Origin: Lachancea mirantina
Lineage: Eukaryota > Ascomycota > Saccharomycetes > Saccharomycetales > Saccharomycetaceae
NCBI GenBank assembly: GCA_900074745.1
Contig: LT598467.1
Coordinates: 186,001 to 250,000, forward strand
Direction of reading: 5' to 3'
Length of the DNA: 64,000 nucleotides
Shown piece by piece: positions 1-9,985 of this stretch (the stretch's first letter is position 1; each line of letters opens with the position of its first letter). The notes under the pieces were generated by a model. That model was not told where the DNA came from, did not search any database, and worked only from the letters and a program-made list of their open reading frames with translations. The translations under genes and the position numbers were made by a program.

Positions 1-951
1 TGCCGAGTTAGAAGCAGGCGATACCGCGGCCCAGCATGTAGCCTTTTGGCCGGGGATCTCCTGTCTGTGCAAAACGCGGGACACACCGGAAGCTTCGTCT
101 ACGGAAATGATTGCCGCACCGAAAGAAGGATCTGCCACAAAGTACTGACTGGATTCAGGAATTTGCTGGAATCCGAAAAGTAGGTTGGTTTCGTTCAAAC
201 TGGTGCGGATATCAGCAGGCGCAAGACGAGCGCCTTCAAAGCCGGATGGTACAACTACCGGGTATATCGAGACAAAACCATTGTTCTCGGGGGTCCCTTT
301 ACCCTTGACGGTGGTGATAAGCGATGTCTCGTCTTCCGAAAAGTAAACCTGGGAAACGGTGTTCGCTGGGCCCACCGGAGGTGTTGACTGGCCCAATTCG
401 AAGCTCCTCAAGAAGTCGAACTTGCCAATGCCCACATTGGGAGAGTAGGGAGCACATGTAACGCCCGAGCTGGCACCTGTCGTCGCAACACACACAAGCT
501 CATGCAGCAAAGACGCATCCACGCTCACGGGAAACTCGCCAGGAAGTTTAGCAGGCTCTCCTAGAAGAGTCAAATTTGTAGGATTGTAAGCATCGATTGC
601 AAAGATGGAAACAGTGTTGTCTCCGGCGTTGACAACGAATAGATTGTGGCCCACTACCTTTACAGAACCTTGACTGCTGAGTCCATCGGGGGCCGCTGTC
701 ATGTTTGTCGCGCTGCTGATGGAACTTGCACCCACACCTCCCGTAAGGACTCTACCTCCAAGCGACAGCGTGCCATTCACGTGGACATTCAGGGCGACAA
801 CATTGTTGGCCACTTCGTTCGTTTGGAAATACATGGCGCCATTCGAGGCGCCAGAGAGTGTATCGATCAATGAACTCGCAGGAAGTGCCTGAGCAATTTT
901 AAAGCTTAAAAGAAGTGTTGTTAACACAGAGAGCATCATTCTGGAAAACAT
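1..951 (-). CDS. Secreted lactonase-like beta-propeller protein, partial (3' end off window)
   Basis: Open frame of 317 codons without a stop, from an ATG at 951 to the left edge, so the C-terminus is missing. Residues 1-22 form a signal peptide: Met-rich start, hydrophobic run LSVLTTLLLSFKIAQA, then a likely cleavage before LPASS. Several N-glycosylation sequons follow (NGT, NMT, NLT, NET). The stretch around residues 90-160 (HNLFVVNAGDNTVSIFAID, then GEFPVSVDASL) has the repeat pattern of the fungal 3-carboxymuconate cyclase / lactonase seven-bladed propeller family. It is therefore probably an extracellular or wall-associated propeller; the substrate is unknown, and many such fungal proteins have no proven lactonase activity. 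I know of no S. cerevisiae counterpart. The assignment rests on pattern recognition only, and the missing 3' half could change it. Confidence 0.7.
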   Translation of the reverse strand, partial: MFSRMMLSVLTTLLLSFKIAQALPASSLIDTLSGASNGAMYFQTNEVANNVVALNVHVNGTLSLGGRVLTGGVGASSISSATNMTAAPDGLSSQGSVKVVGHNLFVVNAGDNTVSIFAIDAYNPTNLTLLGEPAKLPGEFPVSVDASLLHELVCVATTGASSGVTCAPYSPNVGIGKFDFLRSFELGQSTPPVGPANTVSQVYFSEDETSLITTVKGKGTPENNGFVSIYPVVVPSGFEGARLAPADIRTSLNETNLLFGFQQIPESSQYFVADPSFGAAIISVDEASGVSRVLHRQEIPGQKATCWAAVSPASNSA

Positions 952-1785
952 CTTTCGTGCTTGGCATAAAAATAGTAGAAGGTTTCGAATGTAAAACAAA
1001 GTAGCTCTGCTGGCCCCTTTATAGATCTTCTGAGTTCCATATTCAATTACTAATTTTTCGTGCCAAGGCTCAGCCTGGCCAAATTTTGTTAGTATATCTC
1101 ATGATTTGTAAGATTTGTGACGAAAGAGATGAAATTGAATTTGCTCAAGCTCATCGTTGACTGCTTTTCGAAATGGCTGAGACGAAGGTTGGAACATTGG
1201 GCGCAGCTCGCATCTGGTTGCCATAGCAAAAAGAAAAAAGAAGGGCAGTTACAATGAGCTTTGCCGAGCTAGTAAACCGGGCTTATGCGTAGATTGTGTC
1301 GTCGGTGTCGAGGGCTTTGCAGGTGTGTCCTCGGAGCACTCATTGATAAGATGGCATAGCCACGAATGCCAAGGAACGGTGGATATGATGACAACAGCAA
1401 TAACGATTCTGCGGGGTTTGCTTCATAACGAATTACATTATTAAGCTCGAGGGTGAACACAGGTTAAGCGGGAGGGAGAACCACATCAAGCCCACCTGCC
1501 AGTAACCTAAAGTAGGGACCCCCTCGGGTATGATGTTCATGAATGGGAGCTCAGAAACTGTCCACTAGACGATATGGGTAGTTTAGGTGCCTGTGAAAGA
1601 TGGACAGATCCAGTTTGAGCTCAGAAACAACGCTAAAGAGCCATCTTCAAGCTACGCTCAAATATGACCAAGCAACCAGTTTTCTCTCTCTGGGCTGCGG
1701 TACTAGCTTGTTCCTGTGTGAAGCTTTTTTTCGGTGCCTGAGACCATTTTCATAACGACGTCAAGGAACCCGAATGCTTCCCTAA

Positions 1786-2054
1786 GCTACAAAAGTTGCT
1801 GACAACCCCCATCCCCCACATAAAAGAAATATCCATGTGGTTAGTTTGGATGTCAGCGATGAGGAAACTGCCCGTGATACTGGTGTTGCGACTGCCAGTA
1901 TTACTAAATGATTGGTATTTGTATCTCCAACAGCGGCATTACTGGCACTGATGATTACCCACTAACCACCGTAAACAACAACTGGACCAAGCATTGTATC
2001 ACTAAAAGTGGGGTTCTGGTTTGCTTATTCCAAGAGTGTTTCCCTCTTAAATGA
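1786..2054 (+). pseudogene. Possible relic of a short-chain dehydrogenase/reductase gene
   Basis: Two adjoining open segments in different frames read like the middle of a classical SDR enzyme of the sorbose/mannitol reductase type. The first (1786-1908) contains VVSLDVSDEETA, like the conserved Asp-Val position after the cofactor-binding beta strands. The second (1908-2054) contains CISNSGITGTDDYPL followed by VNNNWTK, which resembles the SDR NAG motif and the residues after it. One frame change separates them. I see no matching glycine-rich N-terminal motif and no catalytic YxxxK segment, so most of the gene is gone or too diverged. This is inference from short motifs and could be chance. 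Confidence 0.35.
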
Positions 2055-3093
2055 GAAAAGCTCGTTAAAAAACGCCTTGTTTTGCTCGAACGTTACAGAC
2101 AACTAGATCTCCCTATCCCAGGTACAGGCAGCCCGAAGTTCTGCTGAATCATACTGTTAGATAGCATGCCGTCAATTTGAAAGACAGTGAATTAATTGTA
2201 TTGACCCTTTCCCTACAGCATTGTGTAATCTTACATGGGAAAAGAAGTTACCCATCAGCTAATTGCTCTTGATCCTGGAATTGCTGTACTTTCCGATCTC
2301 CAGGATACTTTTGCAGCAGATCAAAGCGTGACCGGCTTGAGAAGTTTAATTGAAGGATTGACAAATGAGGATGCCTGGATCACATCTAGATTTTCTCGCC
2401 TGACGCGTTTCCTTCGAAGCGATCACATGAGGTCAAGGAAAACAGACAATAAGAGACATGCGGAAACGACGTGGTGACTGATTCTAAGCCTTCAACTATA
2501 GCTTTGTGCAAGTCTTTGGATTCGGGTCACCATGTTCTAGATTTCTCTCCTCATTCTGATAAAAGAATCAATCTTACTGCCTTGAATTCGACGTGTCCTC
2601 CTTATAAGATGGCAATTTTAAGATTTTACGAGAAAGCCTAGAGCTGGTTTAAAAGAGGCGCATGTTGTTAACCTCAATCCATCTACTGCGGTGCGAAAAA
2701 GCTGGTGGCAGGTAAGACTCTACCGAACAGATTTAACTACTGTGTTATCGCGGGGGCCATGTCAGGCTACACTAGCCAAGAAAGACTATACATGTGTTGA
2801 TAGGTTCATGGCGACCCATGGCTTAGTGATAGCCACGATGCTTGTCAAAGGGCAGATATTCTGGTTCGAACCAGCAATTGTGATGTTAGAACAGCACCTA
2901 CACCGGTGTTATTTTCCTCCTGAGTACTAGCTGCACGATTCCAGGGTAGATCAAATTTAACACCTCGTATCTTATTATCAAAAAGATGCAACGATAATTA
3001 GCCCACCTTATTAAGAAATCAAAGTGAAGCTTATGTCAGCTCGTCTTTCTTCTTTGGCCTCCCACTTGGGCCTAGGGTTCTTCATCACAATTT

Positions 3094-3134
3094 GAGCAGG
3101 GCTTGGCGGCTATTTTGCCCGCCAGGCCCTGCTC
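3094..3134. repeat. GC-rich 41-bp inverted repeat (16-bp stem, 9-nt loop)
   Basis: Left arm 3094-3109 and right arm 3119-3134 pair over 16 positions. All are Watson-Crick except one G-T wobble (3103/3125). The 9-nt loop is AT-leaning. The inner part reads CGG-N9-CCG, the layout bound by Zn2Cys6 regulators. It lies about 455-495 bp upstream of the permease start in otherwise AT-rich DNA. Confidence 0.8.
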
Positions 3135-3490
3135 TCCTCCCCGTTGCTGTGTTGCTAAAACGAAGGCACAGATCGTTTCTTTGTCGAAAAAGAAATAACT
3201 CCGAGATCACGAAGACATGACAATGCACAAAAGAAACGAGAAACCGTTAATTTTCGGTTTTTCGGTGCATGCTGACTTTTGCTTTTCTTTTCCTCATCAG
3301 AATTGCCCTTGGACAACGAACGGCACCAAAAACGGTAGCGGCTTCAAAAGGCGCCTTAAAACAAGAAAAGGCACATGAGATGCACTGCATTATATACTGT
3401 GACTACTTTTCCCGCCGGGAAATAATTTTTAGTGCGCAAGACGACTTTGTTCACCTGGTCATTTGAATAGTCATAAACTCACCTGTTCTT

Positions 3491-3499
3491 TATAAAAAG
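3491..3499 (+). promoter_or_regulatory. TATA box of the permease gene
   Basis: TATAAAAAG lies 91 bp before the permease ATG, a usual position for a yeast TATA element. It is the only strong TATA match close to that start. Confidence 0.5.
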
Positions 3500-3589
3500 C
3501 AAACTCTTGAGGCTCTCTTCAGACTTAGGCGTCGTCAACGTCTATAGCCTTGTACTTTCAACATTACGCTTAATAGCTAGCATTGGCTC

Positions 3590-5279
3590 ATGGGTGTGAA
3601 CAAATTTTTCACGAGCGAGAGCCCTTTATCTGACCCAAGTCAAAGAGCCAAGAAACTTGACTCAGAATCAGTCGAGCTACGGACACTAGATATCGACACT
3701 GCAATCAACAGCGATGGTAACTCGGAGACTGGTGAGGGCCACATTCAGGAGGGCAAAGTCAAGCGAGCTCTTAAACCGCGTCACATTTCGATGATTGCAC
3801 TTGGAGGAACGATCGGTACGGGTTTGTTCGTCGGTATCTCGAGTCCTCTTTCTAATGCAGGTCCTGTGGGTGCTTTGATTGCTTACATCTTCATGGGCTC
3901 GATCGTATATTTTGTGACGCAGGCATTGGGAGAAATGGCAACATTCATCCCCGTCACATCTTCTATCACTGTTTTCGAAGCGGTTTTTGTCCCCAGCGTT
4001 CGGTGTTGCTAACGGTTACATGTACTGGTTTAACTGGGCCATCACGTATGCGGTTGAGATTTCCGTTGTAGGTCAAGTGATTCAGTATTGGACCCTTGCT
4101 GTCCCATTAGGTGCTTGGATTGCCATTTTTTGGGTCATTGTGACGCTTGCCAACTTTTTTCCCGTCAGGTTCTATGGTGAAGTAGAATTTTGGGTCGCAT
4201 CTATCAAAGTTATCGCCATTATTGGCTTTTTGATTTATTCCCTGGTGGTTGTATGCGGGGGGTCAAGCCAGGGACCAATTGGATTCCGCTACTGGCGCAA
4301 TCCTGGCCCATGGGGTCCTGGCATCATCGCCGCCGGTGTTGGCGAAGCGCGCTTCCTAGGGTGGGTTTCGTCGCTTATCAATGCTTCATTTACTTACCAG
4401 GGCACAGAACTTGTCGGAATCTCTGCAGGGGAGGCCGCCAATCCGAGAAAAACGGTTCCAAAAGCAATCAACAAAGTTTTTTTCAGAATCTTGTTTTTCT
4501 ACATTTTGTCCTTGTTTTTCGTTGGTCTCCAAGTTCCTTTCAATGATCCCCGTCTAGCCAGTGACACTGCTGTGATCGCGGCTTCGCCCTTCGTGTTGTC
4601 TATACAAAACGCGCATACCAAGGTTCTACCGCATATCTTCAATGCTGTAGTTATGATCACCATCATATCTGCGGCGAACTCCAATGTCTACGTTGGATCA
4701 AGAGTGCTGTACTCATTGGCTCGCACCGGTAATGCACCAAAACAATTTGGCTACGTCACCAGACATGGTGTTCCATACTTGGGTGTCATTGTTACTGCTT
4801 TGTTGGGTTTGCTGGCGTTTTTGGTTGTGGATCACAACGCCAATGTCGCATTTAACTGGTTGATCAACATCTCCACGTTAGCTGGACTCTGCGCCTGGCT
4901 GTTTATCTCCATTTCACACATAAGGTTTATGCAATGTTTGAAACAGCGTGGCATTTCAAGAAACGATTTGCCCTTCAAGGCTAAATTTATGCCATGGGGC
5001 TCCTACTACGCGGCCTTCTTTGTTTTCGTTATCATTTTCATTCAGGGCTTCCAGGCATTTACACCAAAATTCCAAGTTGCAGAATTTTTCACTGGATACA
5101 TCTCTCTCATTTTACTCGCTGTGCTTTTCATCGGCTGTCAACTCTTCTACCGTTGTAGATTCTTTACCCGCGTAGAGGATATCGACATAGATTCCGACAG
5201 AAGGGAGATAGACGCCATAATATGGGAAGAGGAGGAACCAAAAACGCTCTGGGATAAATTTTGGACCGCCATAGCGTAA
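3590..5279 (+). pseudogene. LYP1: LYP1-type basic amino acid permease, frame broken once
   Basis: The reading frame from ATG 3590 gives a hydrophilic N-terminus, then TM1 with GGTIGTGLF and the family segment [16 protein letters not shown]. Near 3974 it leaves frame and ends at 4012. From 3975 the +1-shifted frame continues as [19 protein letters not shown] and runs uninterrupted to a stop at 5279, ending in the family-typical [11 protein letters not shown] and WDKFW tail. Comparison with CAN1/ALP1/LYP1 suggests two bases (TC) are missing between Val and Ser, since a Phe codon is also lost. The combined length, about 563 residues, is normal for the family. Family membership is clear. The choice of LYP1 rests on its place directly upstream of PIK1 on the same strand, as in S. 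cerevisiae. No other defect is visible, so this is either a very young pseudogene or a sequence error. If functional, it would import lysine at the plasma membrane. Confidence 0.85.
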
Positions 5280-6065
5280 TGGGAACATTCAAGCATATAA
5301 TTCAGAACTCCTTGTGCATATATACATATATATAGACATTCCTTCACATTACGTGATGCATCAAATATCATAAAGTCATTAGGTATCATAACTTCACTCA
5401 AGAATTATTTTTTTTATAAAGGCGATTGGAAGAATGAGTTTCAGCAAATTAAGGCAAAGGTGAGTTTAACCTCACGCTTTTATATGACTCCAAATCAAAT
5501 CGTATTCGAACCGGTATTCTCAATATTGAATTTTTTTAGAGTTTGAGTGGTGAATTTTGACTCTCAAACGCGGTTACGATAAAATTAACAAAATGTTAAA
5601 TTTCTAATATCAAAAAAAGATATTGCCGGTTTGCAGAAGTTCAGTTCAGAAAGATGCCTATAGTCAACGTGATGAGGTCATTGTTTGGGTCTATTTTCTG
5701 TTGGAAGGAATTGTTCTCTACATAATGGTTTCTTTAGTGTATGTCGGATTTTTAGCTAAGAAAAAAATTTGAAGGGAAAGAATTGGTAACAAAATCACTC
5801 TTCCTTAATAATCTCAACAGGCCAGAGAATATTGAACTGCCGTGCCATTCGGAGGCTCATAAGTGAGCTGTTAGTGTGCGGGAAACATTTTGAGACGTAA
5901 TTGATTTCAGGTTTGCGCAGGAACTTGATTGAGAGAGCTAGTACTCGTTACTACGATTTGCTCTTGATTGTCGTTTCTGTTGTCTTCTAGCATCCAAGAA
6001 ACAGCGCTGTGGCAAGTGTGCTGCTGAAATTGGAGTTTATCGATAGCGTTTGAACGATTATAATA
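5280..6065. other. Permease-PIK1 intergenic region
   Basis: AT-rich 786 bp between genes on the same strand. It holds the permease 3' end (A/T-rich with a TATATA run near 5320) and the PIK1 promoter. No open frame, RNA gene or strong motif was recognised. Confidence 0.6.
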
Positions 6066-9000
6066 ATGGGTGCTAATAATAATGAAGCTCCGCTCAAAAG
6101 TGCTACCAGCAATCAGGGACTCGGCGGAAATGAGCTTTTGTTAAAGTTTATCAACTCTGCGCATTTCACGCTATACAACAATATTGAGTACCTGACTCGA
6201 TATGCACATAATGTGGGTATTCATTTTTACTTGTGTCAGAAGCTTCTGACTTTCCCACACAATGAGCTCCAGTTTTACATACCACAGCTAGTTCAGGTCT
6301 TGCTTACAGTTGAGACAGAGTCAATTGCCCTGGAAGAGCTGCTGTTGAGACTGAGCTCCGAAAATCCTCATTTTGCTTTGCTTACTTTCTGGCAGCTGCA
6401 GGCTCTTCTGGCAGACCTTTCCAACGACCCCTCGAGTTATGGATTCCAGATAGCGCGAAGAGTAATCAACAACCTTCAATTTATTTTGTTCAACACATCC
6501 AAACAAACCCTGGATCAGGAGAAGATGCATGAGAATATAGCTCCAGCCATGGTTTTATCATCAATGATCTTTGCGGGAATTGGTTTCCCGCAGCTTGGCG
6601 AATCAATTCAACCATTAGTCCAATCTCAAGGAAAGAGGCAAAAAAGCTATGTGTTTAAACTTGCCAAAAATGCAATGCGCAACTTGACGAAAAACCTTAC
6701 GATAAAAAATGCACTGGTCGGTCAAAAAGATTCGACCAGCACAAAAAAAGATCACCTGCATTCGCCCATGGATGTAATAGACGACAGAAAAACAAAAGAG
6801 GATATGCTTTTCAAAAAGCCGCGCGAAGTGCCGGTTAGGGTTCTTAATTTCGACATTATTGATGATGTCGGAGAGAAAATGTTCCAAGAACGCATATCAA
6901 ATTCCATCAAAATGCCAAAGAGAAGAAAGTCAATTGACCAGTCTTATGTTCATAGATTTTATCAGCAAAACATGGATGGGGGTAACACGGGCTCCATTTA
7001 CGAAGACGAATACACAAACTCGATGCCTGACCTTCACGATGAAGTTGATAAATGCTTGTCTACTGCATCCATAAACTCGGCCGCATCCATGAGGGCACGG
7101 CAATCGGAAGAGTTTTCTGATGTTATTAGCAGGGTCAACTCTGAGCCACTCACGGGAGGGGACACCAATCAACGCAGGGCGTTAGAACATGTGAGGAAAA
7201 CATCACGGCATGGTGCCAATCTTAATAATCTAGATCCAGCCCAATTAACTGTTTCCAAGAGAATCAAAATTCTGAAATCCAACTACTTTCGTTGTGAAAC
7301 TCAACTAGCTATTGCACTAGAATCTATTTCTCAGCGGTTGGCTCAAGTTCCCACTGAAGCTCGTCTCAGTGCTTTGCGAGCTGAGTTATCTCTGCTTAAT
7401 CGAGATTTGCCTGCTGAGGTAGATATTCCTACATTGCTTCCAACGAACAAAAAGGGAAAGCTTCACAAACTTGTTAATATTACCGCTAATGAAGCTCAAG
7501 TTTTGAATTCGGCCGAGAAAGTACCCTTTTTGCTCCTTATCGAATACTTGCGAGATGATATGGATTTCGATCCTACCACTGAAGAGAACGAACAACTTTT
7601 GAGGGAAAGACCTGATGAGGGCAGTTTCATATTTGACTTGAGCTACATTAATAAGAACATCCAGAATACCAACACATCTCTCGAGGAATCGATCTTCGCG
7701 AATACAGCACCGAGCGCAAGCCCTCAAATGAAAAACGAAACCTTCAACGGTGGTAAAGAAGTTGATCTAGGTGATGTTTCAGTGATAAAATTAACTAATC
7801 AAACTGAAGCTAATGCATTGAGACATGAAATAATGGTTCAAACAGCCACAAAGGTTCCGGTAATTCCAGATGAGTCAAGTCACAGAAATCCTGAGCTTCA
7901 GTTTTTGGCCAATTTGGAAGACATTACTACTGAACTACGCAGTCTGGATACGCGCGATGTTAAGGCAAATTCCGCTGAAGAGCTTGCAACACAAATGCGA
8001 ATTTCCGCAGTCATGCTTGCACAGCTGGATAAATCTCCACATCAATTGAATGATTCCAAAAATCAAATCAGGGCAAAGATCATTGCCTCAATGCAGGAGG
8101 TTCAGGATAGATTTGGCTTCAGCGATTTGGACTCAATTCATGGCATGGCTGGCCAAAGAAAGCTTGAAAATGATTTAAAGACAGGAGGAATGCTTGGTAC
8201 AAAAAGAGAGGCATCGTATTTAGGCGAAGACTGGGCAGCCAAGAAAGAGCGTATCAAAAAAACGTCTGAGTATGGGCATATGGAGAATTGGGATTTGTGT
8301 TCGGTGATTGCTAAATCTGGGGATGATCTTAGACAGGAGGCCTTTGCCTGCCAAATGATTCAAGCCATGGCGAACATTTGGGCCAAGGAAAATGTTGGCG
8401 TTTGGGTCAAAAAGATGAAGATTTTGATCACAAGCGCCAATACGGGGCTGGTCGAAACAATAACGAATGCGATTTCGATTCACAGTATTAAGAAATCTTT
8501 GACCACCAAGATGGTCCAAGAAGGAGTTTTAGATGAAAAAGGAAGAATTGCAACATTAACTGACCATTTTCTGCGAGCTTACGGTGACCCTCAAAGCTTC
8601 AAATACAAAAGGGCACAAGACAATTTCGGTGCCAGTCTCGCTGCGTATTCCATCATCTGTTACATTTTGCAGGTAAAAGACCGCCATAACGGTAATATCA
8701 TGATAGATAACGAGGGCCATGTCGTCCATATCGATTTTGGATTTATGCTTTCCAATTCCCCGGGTTCCGTCGGGTTCGAATCCGCCCCATTTAAACTCAC
8801 TTACGAGTATGTCGACTTGCTTGGTGGCATTGAAGGAGAACCCTTCAAAAAATATGTCAGTTTGACCAAGGACGCCTTTAAAGTAGTGAGAAAGTACGCC
8901 GATCAACTCGTGTCGATGTGCGAGATCATGCAAAAGGATAACATGCAGCCTTGTTTCAATGCCGGTGACCAAACGAGCATGCAGCTTAGACAAAGATTTC

Positions 9001-9128
9001 ACGGGGAACTTAGCGACTCGGAATGCGACGAATTCATTGATAATGTCTTGATCGGCAAATCCTTCGGCAGCATATACACCCGCTTGTACGACCAGTTTCA
9101 GTTGATAACCCAGGGCATATATTCATAA
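6066..9128 (+). CDS. PIK1: Phosphatidylinositol 4-kinase Pik1
   Basis: 1020 residues (S. cerevisiae 1066). It phosphorylates phosphatidylinositol at position 4, making the Golgi and nuclear PI4P pool needed for post-Golgi secretion; the family enzyme works with the calcium sensor Frq1. Residues about 20-160 are the lipid-kinase-unique/helical region (GIHFYLCQKL, FALLTFWQLQALL). A long, poorly conserved, Ser-rich middle follows. The C-terminal kinase domain starts near residue 720 with ASYLGEDWAAKKERIK. It shows SGDDLRQEAFACQ (phosphate loop), the catalytic loop DRHNGN at about 872-877 and the metal-binding DFG at about 890. The ending TRLYDQFQLITQGIYS is diagnostic. The start is the only sensible ATG. 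It stands next to LYP1 as in S. cerevisiae. Confidence 0.97.
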   Translation: MGANNNEAPLKSATSNQGLGGNELLLKFINSAHFTLYNNIEYLTRYAHNVGIHFYLCQKLLTFPHNELQFYIPQLVQVLLTVETESIALEELLLRLSSENPHFALLTFWQLQALLADLSNDPSSYGFQIARRVINNLQFILFNTSKQTLDQEKMHENIAPAMVLSSMIFAGIGFPQLGESIQPLVQSQGKRQKSYVFKLAKNAMRNLTKNLTIKNALVGQKDSTSTKKDHLHSPMDVIDDRKTKEDMLFKKPREVPVRVLNFDIIDDVGEKMFQERISNSIKMPKRRKSIDQSYVHRFYQQNMDGGNTGSIYEDEYTNSMPDLHDEVDKCLSTASINSAASMRARQSEEFSDVISRVNSEPLTGGDTNQRRALEHVRKTSRHGANLNNLDPAQLTVSKRIKILKSNYFRCETQLAIALESISQRLAQVPTEARLSALRAELSLLNRDLPAEVDIPTLLPTNKKGKLHKLVNITANEAQVLNSAEKVPFLLLIEYLRDDMDFDPTTEENEQLLRERPDEGSFIFDLSYINKNIQNTNTSLEESIFANTAPSASPQMKNETFNGGKEVDLGDVSVIKLTNQTEANALRHEIMVQTATKVPVIPDESSHRNPELQFLANLEDITTELRSLDTRDVKANSAEELATQMRISAVMLAQLDKSPHQLNDSKNQIRAKIIASMQEVQDRFGFSDLDSIHGMAGQRKLENDLKTGGMLGTKREASYLGEDWAAKKERIKKTSEYGHMENWDLCSVIAKSGDDLRQEAFACQMIQAMANIWAKENVGVWVKKMKILITSANTGLVETITNAISIHSIKKSLTTKMVQEGVLDEKGRIATLTDHFLRAYGDPQSFKYKRAQDNFGASLAAYSIICYILQVKDRHNGNIMIDNEGHVVHIDFGFMLSNSPGSVGFESAPFKLTYEYVDLLGGIEGEPFKKYVSLTKDAFKVVRKYADQLVSMCEIMQKDNMQPCFNAGDQTSMQLRQRFHGELSDSECDEFIDNVLIGKSFGSIYTRLYDQFQLITQGIYS

Positions 9129-9985
9129 AAAGTTTATAAATCGACAGTTTCAACAATTTTATTTTTGCAGACGAGGCAAAATGCTAGAGCTCGAGCTATG
9201 ACGGATCATCGGATGTCGATCTGCAACAGATAAGGACTTCAAATAAATAAGCTGCTAATTTCTCGCTGCGATGCCCTGCAACGCTATACTTTCTGGTAAC
9301 ACAAGTGAGACTCTCAGCGCTTAAATACGTCAAAGATGACATAAATTTCGCGTTGGCCGAGTAACTTTTCCACGGCTTTTAGACAAGAAGACATTCAGAC
9401 CGGCCTCGAAGTCCGGTTTTATAGTTTTTAAAGTTTTCGAGTTCCATCAAAGAAGAGGTTATTAGAGTCAGCATTGATACTCATCGGGCTACCGTCTTCA
9501 CCCCAACGACCCGTCCAGTAACGCTAATTACCGAAGACGAATTTCTTGGTAATAAATAGTTCCCCCCAGTAGACAAGTTTCAGTTCTCGGCAACGGCTGC
9601 CTTAAGCGACAAAAATCTAGGACCGGACCAAAGGAGAGAGAGGTACATTAAAGAAACAAAAAAAAACAGAAACGCAAGTCACGTGAGTTCAACAAGCAAG
9701 GAATTCTGACCAATAGCTACTTTCCCACTAGACGAACACTTCAAAACCCGTCACCAAACAGGACGGGTTTCAGGTTTCAAAAGAGTTCAAGAGCTTGCAA
9801 TCTTTATTCATTAAATCACGATATTTTGGAACAGGTTTGAAGTTGGTGCGACTTTCCAGCATTATTTTAACTGATATTCTTTGAGGCTGGGTCATAACCA
9901 GAAAGGCAACTTGTGGGAGAAAAATCCCATACATTTCCGGAATCAAATAGGCTAACGTTTACGTTTATCGACTCAGTTGTTTGAG
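9129..9985. other. PIK1-TAM41 intergenic region
   Basis: 857 bp, mainly the TAM41 promoter. It contains a TCACGTGA box at 9679-9686 (Cbf1-type, about 300 bp before TAM41) and a perfect 9-bp inverted repeat at 9744-9770. A weaker ACCGG...CCGGT pair lies near 9400. No gene was recognised. Confidence 0.6.
9744..9770. repeat. Perfect inverted repeat AAACCCGTC / GACGGGTTT
   Basis: Arms 9744-9752 and 9762-9770 are exact reverse complements over 9 bp, with a 9-nt spacer. The centre is about 230 bp upstream of the TAM41 ATG. It could be a dimeric factor site or a hairpin; neither can be decided here. Confidence 0.75.

Larger units (their letters stand above)
952..3589. other. Gene-poor 2.6 kb intergenic region
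   Basis: No intact gene is visible. The right third is the promoter of the permease gene and includes a GC-rich 41-bp hairpin and a TATA box (separate entries). A short everted pair CCG/CGG within AAACCG-N8-CGGTTT lies at 3241-3260. The middle holds open stretches that read like decayed genes: a possible short-chain dehydrogenase relic (separate entry), and consecutive open blocks at about 2235-2477, 2480-2641 and 2616-2930 in different frames, which I could not identify. No tRNA was seen. Confidence 0.6.

Noticed and set aside
2868-2884. CTGGTTCGAACCAG as a tRNA T-arm
   Set aside because: It is a plain palindrome; the loop length is wrong and no acceptor, D or anticodon arm can be built nearby.
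8771-8783. GGGTTCGAATCC, a perfect tRNA B-box-like string
   Set aside because: It lies inside the conserved PIK1 kinase-domain codons and there is no A box or cloverleaf around it.
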